Shown here: piece after piece, positions 7,309-15,828 of the stretch | Layout of the letters: each line of letters starts with the position of its first letter | How positions within the stretch are numbered: position 1 is the stretch's first letter | Source of the DNA: Pseudomonadota bacterium | GTDB lineage: Bacteria > Verrucomicrobiota > Verrucomicrobiia > Limisphaerales > SXTU01 | NCBI GenBank assembly: GCA_009924135.1 | Contig: RFSE01000044.1 | Location: 1 to 33,569 of the forward strand | Length of the DNA stretch: 33,569 bases | Reading direction: 5' to 3' | The notes under the pieces: generated by a model | The model's database searches: none | Seen by the model: the letters and a program-made list of their open reading frames with translations, nothing else | Told to the model about the DNA's origin: nothing | Position numbers and translations under genes: made by a program

Positions 7309-8487
7309 ATGAGCGACCACGATCACTCTCATTCCCACGGACCCGGCGCGGATGACCATGCGCATTCGCACGCGCATTCGCATGGCCCCGGCGACGAGCA
7401 CGACCACTCGCACTCCGCCGCCCCCGAGCCGCCGCCGGAAGCGCCGATGGAAGACTCCAACACGCAGGCCCTGGCGGATGCGCTCAAGAGCAGCTTCGTC
7501 GTCGTCCGCGTGGTCATGATCGGGCTGATTGCCCTGTTCCTGGCCTCGGGGATTTTCACCGTCGGTCCGCAGGAGGTCGCCATCAAGCTGTCCTTCGGCG
7601 CGCCCACCGCGACCGGCGAGGCCGCCCTGCTGAAGCCCGGCCTGCACTGGTCTTTCCCGAGGCCGATCAATGAGATTGTCATCATTCCGAAGGACAAGGT
7701 GCACATGGTCGTCTCCAGTGTTGGCTGGTACCCGGTGACCAAGGAACAGGAACTCGCCGGTCAGGAGCCGCCCGCCGGGGCTTCGCTCAATCCCGCGAGC
7801 GACGGCTACACCCTCACCGCTGATGGCAACATCATGCATGTGAAAGCCACCCTGCGTTACACCATCAGCGACCCGGTGCGGCACGAGTTTGATTTCATCG
7901 GTGCGTCCAACCTCGTGCAGAACGCGCTCAACAACGCGCTGCATCATGCGGCTGCACAGTTCACCGTGGACAAGGCCACGCGGCAGGATATTGCCGGCTT
8001 CAAGGAGAAGCTCATGAACCGCGTGCAACAGCTCGTGCTCGCCTATGGCCTAAGCATCGAGTTTGACCCGCGCAGTTGCGATGTGATCGCCATCCCGCCG
8101 CGCCAGGTCAAGGCCGCCTTCGATGCCGTGCTGGAGGCTGAAAACGACAAGCGCAAGACTATCAACACCGCTCAGGGCGAGGCCAACACCACGCGCACCA
8201 AGGCCCAAGCCGAGGCGGACTCGGTCCGCAATTCGGGCCGCGCCGATGCCACGCGCACGGTGCAAGCCGCCCAGGCCGACGCGGAATACTTCCTCGCGCG
8301 CCTCCCGGAGTTCCAGCGCAACCCGCAACTCTTCCGCGACCGTCGTCTCACCGAGACGATGGCTACCGTGCTGGCCAGCGCGCAGGAGAAATACTTCCTC
8401 GTCGAACGCACCGACGGCACGCCCCGCGAACTGCGCATCTTGTTGAACCGCGAGCCGTTGAAACCCGTGGCCCCGAAACAACCGTGA
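7309..8487 (+). CDS. hflK: SPFH/band-7 protein, HflK-like, with His-rich N-terminus
   Basis: I chose ATG 7309; the open frame reaches 20 codons further upstream but overlaps hflC there. The 392-residue protein opens with a cytosolic-type tail with 12 histidines in the first 36 residues (SDHDHSHSHGPG, then DDHAHSHAHSHG), resembling metal-binding tails of zinc and nickel transporters. One membrane span follows (about 62-84). The SPFH domain begins VGPQEVAIKLSFGAP and continues LLKPGLHWSFPRPINEI. The C-terminal part is an A/E/R-rich helix. The His tail next to a metal-type P-ATPase with its own His/Cys tail suggests metal sensing or buffering (inference). A 99-bp inverted repeat separates it from the ATPase gene. 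Confidence 0.82.
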   Translation: MSDHDHSHSHGPGADDHAHSHAHSHGPGDEHDHSHSAAPEPPPEAPMEDSNTQALADALKSSFVVVRVVMIGLIALFLASGIFTVGPQEVAIKLSFGAPTATGEAALLKPGLHWSFPRPINEIVIIPKDKVHMVVSSVGWYPVTKEQELAGQEPPAGASLNPASDGYTLTADGNIMHVKATLRYTISDPVRHEFDFIGASNLVQNALNNALHHAAAQFTVDKATRQDIAGFKEKLMNRVQQLVLAYGLSIEFDPRSCDVIAIPPRQVKAAFDAVLEAENDKRKTINTAQGEANTTRTKAQAEADSVRNSGRADATRTVQAAQADAEYFLARLPEFQRNPQLFRDRRLTETMATVLASAQEKYFLVERTDGTPRELRILLNREPLKPVAPKQP

Positions 8488-8491
8488 AATC

Positions 8492-8590
8492 GTTTCGAGT
8501 TTTGAGTTTGGTGTTTCGAGTTGGCTCCGCCCGGCGTGGCACGCTCGAACACACCGCTCAACTCGAAACCACAAACGCCAAACTCGAAAC
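8492..8590. repeat. Word-repeat hairpin upstream of the P-type ATPase gene
   Basis: The left arm, 8492-8524, carries GTTTCGAGTT twice around TTGAGTTTGGT. The right arm, 8559-8590, is its imperfect reverse complement (CAACTCGAAACC ... CCAAACTCGAAAC); I count roughly 28 matches in 33. The loop (8525-8558) contains a small GCGTG/CACGC hairpin. The right arm ends six bases before the ATG at 8597, so the folded RNA would cover the ribosome landing site of the ATPase gene. It resembles the repeats at 26143-26292 and 27007-27098 in layout, not in sequence. Confidence 0.75.
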
Positions 8591-8596
8591 TTTCCT

Positions 8597-10621
8597 ATGC
8601 AGGTAACCAGCCTCCTCAGCCAGCAGGAAGAACACAATCACGCCAACGGCGAGAAGTGCTCCTCCTGCGGTCACGACCACGAGCATGCCAGCCAGCAGTT
8701 GGGCATGACGCTCTTTGGTCTCATCCTGATCATCAACTCGTTCATCATTGAGCAGTTCACCGCCAACGGCAAGACGATGGCCGACCTCAGTGCGGGCATC
8801 GGGGCGATCGTCCTCGGCTGGCCCATCGTGGTCGTTGCCGTGAAAGATCTTCGGCGCGGTAACCTCACCACCAACGAGCTGGTGGCCCTCGCCGTGCTGG
8901 CCTCCTTTGCCAGCGGCCATTATCAGGAAGCCGGCGTGGTCAGCTTCTTCATGTTGCTGGGTCAAATCATTGAGAGCCGCACCGCCGAAGGCGCGCGTCT
9001 GTCCATAGAATCGCTCATCAAGCTGACCCCCACCAAGGCCCGGCGCATGGTGGGCAGCAAGGAAGAGGAAGTGGCCGTTCACGAACTCAAGAACGGCGAT
9101 GTGATCCGGGTCCGCCCCGGTGACAACGTCGCGGCCGACGGCCAGATAGTCTCTGGTGAAGGCTCCATCAACCAGGCGAACATCACCGGTGAATCCCTGC
9201 CCGTGGACAAGAAGACCGGCGACCAGGTCTTCGCGGGCACGATCAACCTTACGGGTGTGCTCGAAATCAAAGTCACCCGCGCCGGCACCGATTCCACGCT
9301 CAACCGCGTGCGCGAACTCATCCTCGCGGCGGAAAAGACCAAGCTGCCGATCATGCGGATCGTGGACCAGTACATGGGCTTTTACACCCCGCTGGTGCTC
9401 GTCATCGGCGCGCTCGTCTGGGCCTTCACCGGCGAGTTGAACCGTGTCATTGCAGTGTTCATCGTGGCCTGCCCGTGCGCCTTCGTGCTGGCCACCCCCA
9501 CGGCGATGGTGGCGGCCCTCTCCGCCGCCGCTCGTCTCGGCATCCTCATCAAGAATGTCGCCGACATTGAACTGGCTGCCAAGATCAACGCCTTTGTCTT
9601 CGACAAAACCGGTACGCTGACGACCGGCAAGCTTGCGGTCAGCCGCTTGGCTCCAGCGGCGGGCATCGCCCCGGCCGACCTGCTGCGCGTGGCGGCCAGT
9701 GCCGAGCAGTTCAGCAACCACCCCACGGCCAAGGCGCTCACCGCGCTCGCCGTTGAGGCGGGCGTTGCCCTCAGCGACCCGAAGAACTTCGCCGAGACGG
9801 CCGGCCGTGGCGTGAAGGCCAACGTTGATGGCACCGTGGTGCTGGTGGGCCGGGCGCAGTGGCTCAAGGACAATGGTGTGCCGGATGATTTCCTCAAGAC
9901 CGTGGACGTGAACGAGACCGAAGGCTACAGCCTCCTCTTCATCGCCCGTAACGGCATGTGCATCGGCTGGGTCGGGATGCAGGACGAGACCCGCCACGAG
10001 GCCAAGGAGGCCTTGCACGATTTGCGCGATACCGGTGTCCGCCGGGTGGCAATGGTCTCCGGCGACCGCCAGCCTGTCGCGGCGCGCGTGGCCAAGGAAA
10101 TTGGCTGCGAAGAAGTCGTGGCCGAGTGCCTGCCGCAGAACAAGGTCGAGTACGTGAAGGCGATGCGGGCCAAGGGCTATCGCGTGGCCGTCGTCGGTGA
10201 CGGCGTGAATGACGCGCCAGCGCTGGCGGCGGGTGATCTGGGCATCGCGATGGGTGCGGCGGGCAGCGAAGTGGCCATCCACAGCGCGACCATCGCGTTG
10301 ATGAACAGCGATCTGCGCCGGTTGCCTTTCCTCGTACGTCTCTCGCGCATGACCCGCACCGTGATCAACCAGAACTTCCTGCTCGGCGTGGTCTTCGTGA
10401 TCGGCGGACTGGTGCTCGCGGCGTTGAGCTACATCACCCCGATCATCGCCGCCGTCATGCATGTGGCGGGATCGTTGATCGTCGTGTTCAACAGCGCGCG
10501 ACTCGTGCGGCAGGGCGAAGAACTCGAACCCTTCCAGGCGGGTGCTCCGGTGAATCCGCCGCCCGCCGGTGGCGCGAGCAAACATGAAGCGGCCGCCCAG
10601 TTGCAGCCGAAGCTGGCGTGA
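8597..10621 (+). CDS. P1B-type heavy-metal-transporting ATPase
   Basis: The protein has 674 residues. The key motifs are all present: TGES (197-200) in the actuator domain, CPC (292-294) in the membrane metal site, DKTGT (336-340, with D336 phosphorylated), HP (375-376) of the P1B nucleotide domain, and GDGVNDAP (534-541). There is no HMA domain; instead the N-terminus is rich in His and Cys (EEHNHANGEKCSSCGHDHEH, 11-30). The final span carries H-V-A-G-S-L-I-V-V-F-N, which matches neither the Cu, the Zn (DKG) nor the Co (HEGGT) signature that I know, so the metal is left open; Zn, Cd, Co or Cu are all possible. The setting, after an SPFH protein with a His-rich tail and before an ABC transporter, suggests a metal-linked membrane complex. 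Confidence 0.9.
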   Translation: MQVTSLLSQQEEHNHANGEKCSSCGHDHEHASQQLGMTLFGLILIINSFIIEQFTANGKTMADLSAGIGAIVLGWPIVVVAVKDLRRGNLTTNELVALAVLASFASGHYQEAGVVSFFMLLGQIIESRTAEGARLSIESLIKLTPTKARRMVGSKEEEVAVHELKNGDVIRVRPGDNVAADGQIVSGEGSINQANITGESLPVDKKTGDQVFAGTINLTGVLEIKVTRAGTDSTLNRVRELILAAEKTKLPIMRIVDQYMGFYTPLVLVIGALVWAFTGELNRVIAVFIVACPCAFVLATPTAMVAALSAAARLGILIKNVADIELAAKINAFVFDKTGTLTTGKLAVSRLAPAAGIAPADLLRVAASAEQFSNHPTAKALTALAVEAGVALSDPKNFAETAGRGVKANVDGTVVLVGRAQWLKDNGVPDDFLKTVDVNETEGYSLLFIARNGMCIGWVGMQDETRHEAKEALHDLRDTGVRRVAMVSGDRQPVAARVAKEIGCEEVVAECLPQNKVEYVKAMRAKGYRVAVVGDGVNDAPALAAGDLGIAMGAAGSEVAIHSATIALMNSDLRRLPFLVRLSRMTRTVINQNFLLGVVFVIGGLVLAALSYITPIIAAVMHVAGSLIVVFNSARLVRQGEELEPFQAGAPVNPPPAGGASKHEAAAQLQPKLA

Positions 10622-10671
10622 GGCAAGCGGCAATTCCGTCCGCGTCCGTGTCGCACTAATTTGGTTCAACT

Positions 10672-11883
10672 ATGACCACCCTCGACACTCTCCAACCTGC
10701 GGCTTCCGAGCGCACCACCACCGAGGCCGTCATCTCCGTGCGCGGCCTCACCAAGGTCTTCAAAGACTTCTGGGGCCGGCCCAAGGCGCGGGCGGTGGAC
10801 AATGTAAACTTCGAAGTGCGGCGTGGCGAAATCTTCGGCCTGCTCGGGCCCAACGGCTCTGGCAAGTCCACGACGATCAAGATGTTGCTGGGCCTGCTCT
10901 ATCCGACCAAGGGCCACATCGAGATTTTCGGCCACTCGCCCCGGCACGTGAAGACCAAGGCGCGCATCGGCTACCTGCCCGAGGAGAGCTACCTCTACAA
11001 GTACCTCGACTCCCGCGAGACGCTCGATTTCTTCGGCGACCTGTTCCAGCTTGCACCCGGAGAACGTGACAAACGCACGGAGCAGTTGCTGGAAATGGTC
11101 GGTCTCAACCAGGTGCGCAGCCGCACGGTGGGCGAGTTCTCCAAGGGCATGCAGCGCCGCATCGGTCTAGCCCAGGCGCTTATCAACGATCCCGATCTGG
11201 TCATTTTGGACGAGCCGACCGCCGGTCTTGATCCGCTCGGTTGCCGCGAGGTGAAGGATGTCATCCTCGCACTCAAGAACCGTGGCAAGACCGTCATACT
11301 CAGCAGCCATCTGCTCAGCGACGTCGAGGACGTGTGTGACCGCGTGGTGATTTACTACGGCGGCAAAATTCAGGCGGACGGCACCCTGAAGGAGCTGCTC
11401 ACCGAGCGCAGCTCCGTCCGTATCACGCTGCCCACGTTGCCGCGCGAGGCGATGGAAAACATTCTCAGCACGATCCGGCGCGATGTTGCCGCTGACCGCA
11501 TCCAGCTCGACAATCCGACGCAGAACCTCGAGAGCTACTTTTTGGGTGTCGTGAACCGTGCCCGGGCCAGCGAGCAGAACACCTCGGGTGCAACATCTGG
11601 CAGCCAGGTGGCCGAATACTTGCGCGGCAGTGCCGAAGCCGGAGCCCAGCAGCAGGCGCGCGTTCTGGATCGCTTGGTTGCTCCCACGCCCCAGACAGAG
11701 ACGCCCGCGCCGGTGGTGGTCATTCCGACCATTGCGGAAGTCGAGGCGCAGAAGAAGCTCGCCGCGCTGGCCTCCCCGACGGTGGCCGCACCGGAGCCAA
11801 AGGTCGAAATCGCCGCCCGGGCGGTGCAGGACGAGGCGAAAGCCAATGAAAAGCTGGCGAGCTTGCTGGGCAAACCGAAGTAG
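10672..11883 (+). CDS. ABC transporter ATP-binding protein with long C-terminal tail
   Basis: The protein has 403 residues. It carries Walker A GPNGSGKST (59-67), the signature FSKGMQRR (156-163), Walker B LVILDEP (176-182) and the switch histidine H213 in SSHLLSD. The FSKGM signature and LGLLYPTKGHIEIFG block place it with ATPases that pair with ABC-2 permeases, the kind encoded at 3496 and 11889. After about residue 300 comes a tail of about 100 residues rich in A, P, E and Q (for example PTPQTETPAPVVVIPTIAEV) that is not part of the ATPase fold and has no function I recognise. The permease gene follows after 5 bp. Confidence 0.9.
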   Translation: MTTLDTLQPAASERTTTEAVISVRGLTKVFKDFWGRPKARAVDNVNFEVRRGEIFGLLGPNGSGKSTTIKMLLGLLYPTKGHIEIFGHSPRHVKTKARIGYLPEESYLYKYLDSRETLDFFGDLFQLAPGERDKRTEQLLEMVGLNQVRSRTVGEFSKGMQRRIGLAQALINDPDLVILDEPTAGLDPLGCREVKDVILALKNRGKTVILSSHLLSDVEDVCDRVVIYYGGKIQADGTLKELLTERSSVRITLPTLPREAMENILSTIRRDVAADRIQLDNPTQNLESYFLGVVNRARASEQNTSGATSGSQVAEYLRGSAEAGAQQQARVLDRLVAPTPQTETPAPVVVIPTIAEVEAQKKLAALASPTVAAPEPKVEIAARAVQDEAKANEKLASLLGKPK

Positions 11884-11888
11884 TCCGC

Positions 11889-13751
11889 ATGGCCGCTCAC
11901 TTTGAAATCCTGAAGCATCCGCACCAGGGACTGGCGGCGGTTAAGCACGGCTTTTCGTGGCCGGCGGCAATTCTTGGTTGCTTATGGGCATTCGCCAAAC
12001 GGTTATGGATTCCCGGCTTGGCGTTGCTCATCACGACTGTTGTTTTAAGCCTCATTGACAGGAAGCTGCTCACCGATAACTCATGGCTGGTAAAGCTGGT
12101 CGCTCTCGGTGTTCATACTTGGTTTGGTGTCCGGGCAAACTACCTCCTGAGCCGCGCCTATCAGGAGCGGGGCTTTCTTTATCAGGGACTGGTGCCGGCC
12201 ACGTCGCCGGCGGATGCGATCGCCAAGTTCAAGGCCGTCGGCGAAAACCTGCCCGCCGAGTGGCGGCTGGGGATTGCTCCGGTGCTGTTCACCCTGCCGA
12301 CGGCGGTGCAGCAACTGCTCGCCATCGCCCGGCTCACCATCAAGGCCGTGGTGCGCTACCGGCTTCTGCCGGTGCTCGCCGTGGTGCTCGTGCTCGTGGT
12401 GGTGGGTCTTCCGCTTCTGCTCAAGCACGATGGTACCGCTCGCGGACTGGTGCAGATCGTCATCACCTACTGTCTGAGTGCGGTGACGGCGATTCTCGGT
12501 CTGGTTACGTTGTGGCTGGCCACTGGCACCCTCGCCCGCGATGTGGAGGATTGTTCGATGCAGATGGTCGTGGTGAAGCCCATCCCGCGCTGGCAGATCT
12601 GGCTGGGCAAGTGGCTCGGAATCATGGGCTTGAACTTCGCCCTGCTGGGTTTGTCGGGGCTCTCCGTTTTCTTCCTCATACAATGGCGCGCGGCGAGCCT
12701 GCCGGAGAAGCAGCAGGCCATCCTCCGCAATGAACTGCTGCTGGCGCGTGGCTCGCTCAAGGAGCCGCCGCCCGACTTGGATGCGGACGTGGAAAAGATG
12801 CTGAAGGAGCGCATTCTGCAGCTCGGTCCGGACGCCAGCGGTGCCAACTTGGCGGTTGTACGCAAGGACGTCCGGGAATTTCTCAAATCCCAGTATCAGG
12901 TCGTCGCTCCCAAGCAGGCGCGCACCTGGGTCATCGACGCCGGGGCACAACGCTCGTTGCTGGAGACGCAGCCTATTTATCTGAGGGTCAAGTTTCGCAC
13001 GGCGGCATATAGCGTGAAGTCCGAGACTTTTCAGACCTTCTGGGAAATCGGCCCGCCCAATGCCACGAACCGGGTGCGCATCAGCCGTCCTTTGACCACT
13101 GACACCTTCCACGAGTTCGGAGTTAACATGTTGGATGCCAAGGGCAAGCTCACGCTTGATCCGGTCAAGGATGGGCGGGTCATGAATCTGCTCGATCCAC
13201 AAGGGCGGCTGATCATCACGTTCGGCAACGCCAACCAGGCCAATCTGCTGTTCGATCTGGAAGAGGGCATGGAGGTGCTCTATCACGAGGGCGGTTTCGG
13301 CCTGAACTTCACGCGCGGCCTCGCCATTATTTTCATCTGGCTCGGGCTGCTGGCGGCCATTGGTTTGGCGGGCGCGTCCTACCTTTCCTTTCCCGTTGCC
13401 TCCTTCTTCTCCATTTCCGTGCTCATCTGCGGGTTGATGAGCGGCACCGTTGCCAACGTGGTGAAGGACGGCACCTTCGGCAGCACCAACCACGACACCG
13501 GAGCGCCTGAAGGCGTGCTGGGCGCGGTGGACTTTGTCATGGTGCCGATGTTCCGGGCGGCTGATCTGGTGCTGACGATGGTAAACTCCTTTTCGCCGAT
13601 CGACGCGCTCAGCACGGGGCGCAGCGTGTCTTGGTCGACGCTCCTGCGGGCCTTCGTTCAGATCTGGCTGCTGATCGGCGGGCTGTTCGCCGTCGTGGGA
13701 ATCGCCGTCTTTACGCGCCGGGAGCTGGCGACAGCCCAGGGGAAGAGCTGA
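11889..13751 (+). CDS. ABC-2 permease with N-terminal DUF2628-like domain
   Basis: The protein has 620 residues. Residues about 18-100 look like DUF2628: a K-H-G-F-S-W-P-A opening, then a short hydrophobic C-L-W-A-F-x-K-R-L-W turn and two spans, ending in ANYLLSRAYQERGF. A normal ABC-2 permease start comes at about residue 138 (QQLLAIARLTIKAVVRYRLL), with several spans and the coupling segment ARDVEDCSMQMVVVKPIPRW. A soluble region of about 200 residues (about 270-470) precedes the last spans (FTRGLAIIFIWLGLLAAIGL and later). The ATPase is encoded 5 bp upstream, and the next gene starts 1 bp after the stop. The cargo is unknown. The fusion reads as a single intact frame. Confidence 0.8.
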   Translation: MAAHFEILKHPHQGLAAVKHGFSWPAAILGCLWAFAKRLWIPGLALLITTVVLSLIDRKLLTDNSWLVKLVALGVHTWFGVRANYLLSRAYQERGFLYQGLVPATSPADAIAKFKAVGENLPAEWRLGIAPVLFTLPTAVQQLLAIARLTIKAVVRYRLLPVLAVVLVLVVVGLPLLLKHDGTARGLVQIVITYCLSAVTAILGLVTLWLATGTLARDVEDCSMQMVVVKPIPRWQIWLGKWLGIMGLNFALLGLSGLSVFFLIQWRAASLPEKQQAILRNELLLARGSLKEPPPDLDADVEKMLKERILQLGPDASGANLAVVRKDVREFLKSQYQVVAPKQARTWVIDAGAQRSLLETQPIYLRVKFRTAAYSVKSETFQTFWEIGPPNATNRVRISRPLTTDTFHEFGVNMLDAKGKLTLDPVKDGRVMNLLDPQGRLIITFGNANQANLLFDLEEGMEVLYHEGGFGLNFTRGLAIIFIWLGLLAAIGLAGASYLSFPVASFFSISVLICGLMSGTVANVVKDGTFGSTNHDTGAPEGVLGAVDFVMVPMFRAADLVLTMVNSFSPIDALSTGRSVSWSTLLRAFVQIWLLIGGLFAVVGIAVFTRRELATAQGKS

Positions 13752-13752
13752 C

Positions 13753-15702
13753 ATGAAACCGCATCGTTTCTACAAACCCCTGCTCACGCTCCTCGCCATC
13801 GGGCTCCTTTTGGGCGTCAACTTCGCCCAGCGCGAGCTGACGTCCGAGCGCAACCGGCTTAAGCTCACCCGGGTTGAGGCCATTGAAAGCATGCCGCCGG
13901 CCATGGCCTTCACCGCCGTCGCGCTGGGCGGTTTCCGCGGCCTCATCTCCAACGCCCTGTGGATCCGGCTCAACGATCTGCAGCTGGATGAGAAATACTT
14001 CGAGATGGTCCAGCTCTCCGACTGGATCACCAAGATGCAGCCGCATTTCGTCGCCGTCTGGATCCATCAGGCGTGGAACCTGTCCTACAACATCTCGGTG
14101 AAGTTCCCCGACCCGAACGACCGCTGGTTTTGGGTCAACCGCGGCATCGAGTTGCTCAGGGATGATGCGCTGAAATATAACCCCAACGAGCCGCTCATCT
14201 ACCGCGAGCTGGCCTGGCACTTTCAACACAAGATGGGGGCCAACCTCGACAATGCCCACATGACCTACAAGCGTGAATGGGTCCGCTTGATGTCGGAAGT
14301 CTTCGGCGGCCAGGCCCGGCCGAACTGGGAGGAACTGCTCAATCCTCAGACGGATGACGCCAAGGCCCGGGCCAAACTCTTCCGCGAGAAGTACAAGATG
14401 GACCCCAAGGTTGCCCGCGAGGTGGACGAGAAATACGGCCCGCTGGAGTGGCGGTTGCCCGAGACCCACGCCATCTACTGGGCTTACCTCGGCCTGAAGA
14501 ATTCCAAACCTGAGCAGTTGATCACCTTGCGCCGCGTCATCTACCAGTCCATGCAGCTTGCTGCGCAGCGCGGCCGCCTTATTTACAACCCAGTGGACAA
14601 ATACGTGGAATTCGGGCCGAACCTGGTCGCGATCCCGATGGCGAATGAAGGATACGAGGAGATGATTGCCACCGCTCTCGACAGTGCCGACAACGTGAAG
14701 AACGCGCACGCGAACTTCCTCAAGCAGGCCATCACCGATCTCTATACGCACAACCGTGAGGCCGACGCAGCACGCTGGCATGACTACCTCGCCAAGAAAT
14801 ACCCCAACCGTTACACCCAACCAGGCCAGACTGTCACCGAGTTCGTGCTGGAGCGCTACAAGGAACTCATGGACCTCGGCAAGGACAAGGTGCAGAGCGC
14901 CATCGAGGGCATGTTCACGCGGCATTTCTACGAACTGGCCATCGGCGAGGATGACCGGGCGCAGGGCTACCTGAAACTCATCCAGCAGATTCACCGCGAA
15001 TATGCCAAGCGCGTGGAACGTTCCGAGCGCGACCGGGTGGACCTGCCGCCGCTGCCCAAGCTCCGTCAGACGGTACTGGACCGTCTCATTGATGCCCCCG
15101 TCGGCCAGGGCTGGAGCCCGCAGTTGAGGCTCCAATTGCTCACCACCCTGAACTTGCCAGTGCCCAAGGACGCGGCCTGGCTGAAAGCGCCTGCCGTCGC
15201 AACTACCCCGGGTACGCAAGTAGTCCAAGCGGGCTCCACGCGGGTGCCGGACAGCTTCGTTCCTCCGGTGGTGGACACCAATGCGCCCGTGACCAACCTG
15301 AAGGTGGGCAAGGAATTCCTCGCCAAGAACAAGCAGCAGGCCGATGTCATCGAACGGCCCAGTGGTCTGCAATACCGCATCCTCAAGGCTGGCACGGGCA
15401 AGCTGCCCACCGAGAAGGACAAGGTGCGCGTTCATTACACCGGGCGTGTTGTGGACAAAAAGACCCTCCAGCCCGGCGGCGTCTTTGACAGCTCCTTCGA
15501 GAAGAACCTGCCCGGTGAATTTGAGGTGACCGGCGTCATCAAGGGCTGGACTGAGGCGCTCCTGCTCATGCCCAAGGGCAGCAAGTGGCAGCTCTTCATC
15601 CCACACTACCTGGCCTACGGCGAGCGCGGCAGCCCGCCCGGCATCGGTCCCAACGAGGTGCTCATCTTCGACGTTGAGCTGCTCGACATCCTCTCCAAAT
15701 AA
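13753..15702 (+). CDS. Membrane-anchored protein with C-terminal FKBP-type prolyl isomerase
   Basis: The protein has 649 residues. A single N-terminal hydrophobic segment (about 9-24, PLLTLLAIGLLLGVNF) acts as signal or anchor. A large helical region follows (about 30-500), with W- and Y-rich stretches that could form TPR-like helical pairs (WIHQAWNLSYNIS, then EPLIYRELAWHFQHKMG). The C-terminus (about 517-649) is an FKBP unit of the Mip/FkpA style, with a GKEFLAKNKQQ stub, SGLQYRILKAGTG, VRVHYTGRVV and GGVFDSSF. The aromatic pocket residues are kept (VIKGW, YLAYGERG, LIFDVELLDI), so it should be active. It would act on the outer face of the membrane, probably helping fold or assemble a partner. 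It overlaps nothing and begins 1 bp after the permease, apparently the last gene of the operon. Confidence 0.8.
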   Translation: MKPHRFYKPLLTLLAIGLLLGVNFAQRELTSERNRLKLTRVEAIESMPPAMAFTAVALGGFRGLISNALWIRLNDLQLDEKYFEMVQLSDWITKMQPHFVAVWIHQAWNLSYNISVKFPDPNDRWFWVNRGIELLRDDALKYNPNEPLIYRELAWHFQHKMGANLDNAHMTYKREWVRLMSEVFGGQARPNWEELLNPQTDDAKARAKLFREKYKMDPKVAREVDEKYGPLEWRLPETHAIYWAYLGLKNSKPEQLITLRRVIYQSMQLAAQRGRLIYNPVDKYVEFGPNLVAIPMANEGYEEMIATALDSADNVKNAHANFLKQAITDLYTHNREADAARWHDYLAKKYPNRYTQPGQTVTEFVLERYKELMDLGKDKVQSAIEGMFTRHFYELAIGEDDRAQGYLKLIQQIHREYAKRVERSERDRVDLPPLPKLRQTVLDRLIDAPVGQGWSPQLRLQLLTTLNLPVPKDAAWLKAPAVATTPGTQVVQAGSTRVPDSFVPPVVDTNAPVTNLKVGKEFLAKNKQQADVIERPSGLQYRILKAGTGKLPTEKDKVRVHYTGRVVDKKTLQPGGVFDSSFEKNLPGEFEVTGVIKGWTEALLLMPKGSKWQLFIPHYLAYGERGSPPGIGPNEVLIFDVELLDILSK

Positions 15703-15828
15703 CAGAGCCTTCGCTTGCGCCTCTCGGTCGATTCCTGGCTGACAGGCAGGTAATGAAGTATTACGTGTAGGTAATATCGGGTTGCCAAACGCCGGTAATT
15801 GACGGAAGCTCTGGCGTAGTTATCGGCC

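Noticed and set aside
4483..8487. An FtsH protease gene that should accompany the HflK/HflC-like proteins
   Set aside because: No AAA plus zinc metalloprotease (HEXXH) is encoded anywhere in the window.
8597..10621. Naming the P-ATPase as a copper, zinc or cobalt pump
   Set aside because: The CPC motif alone does not settle it and the last-span motif H-V-A-G-S does not match the signatures that I know.
8558..10669. 703-codon open frame on the minus strand across the P-ATPase
   Set aside because: The plus strand carries all P-type ATPase motifs in order; the antisense translation is biased in composition and matches nothing.
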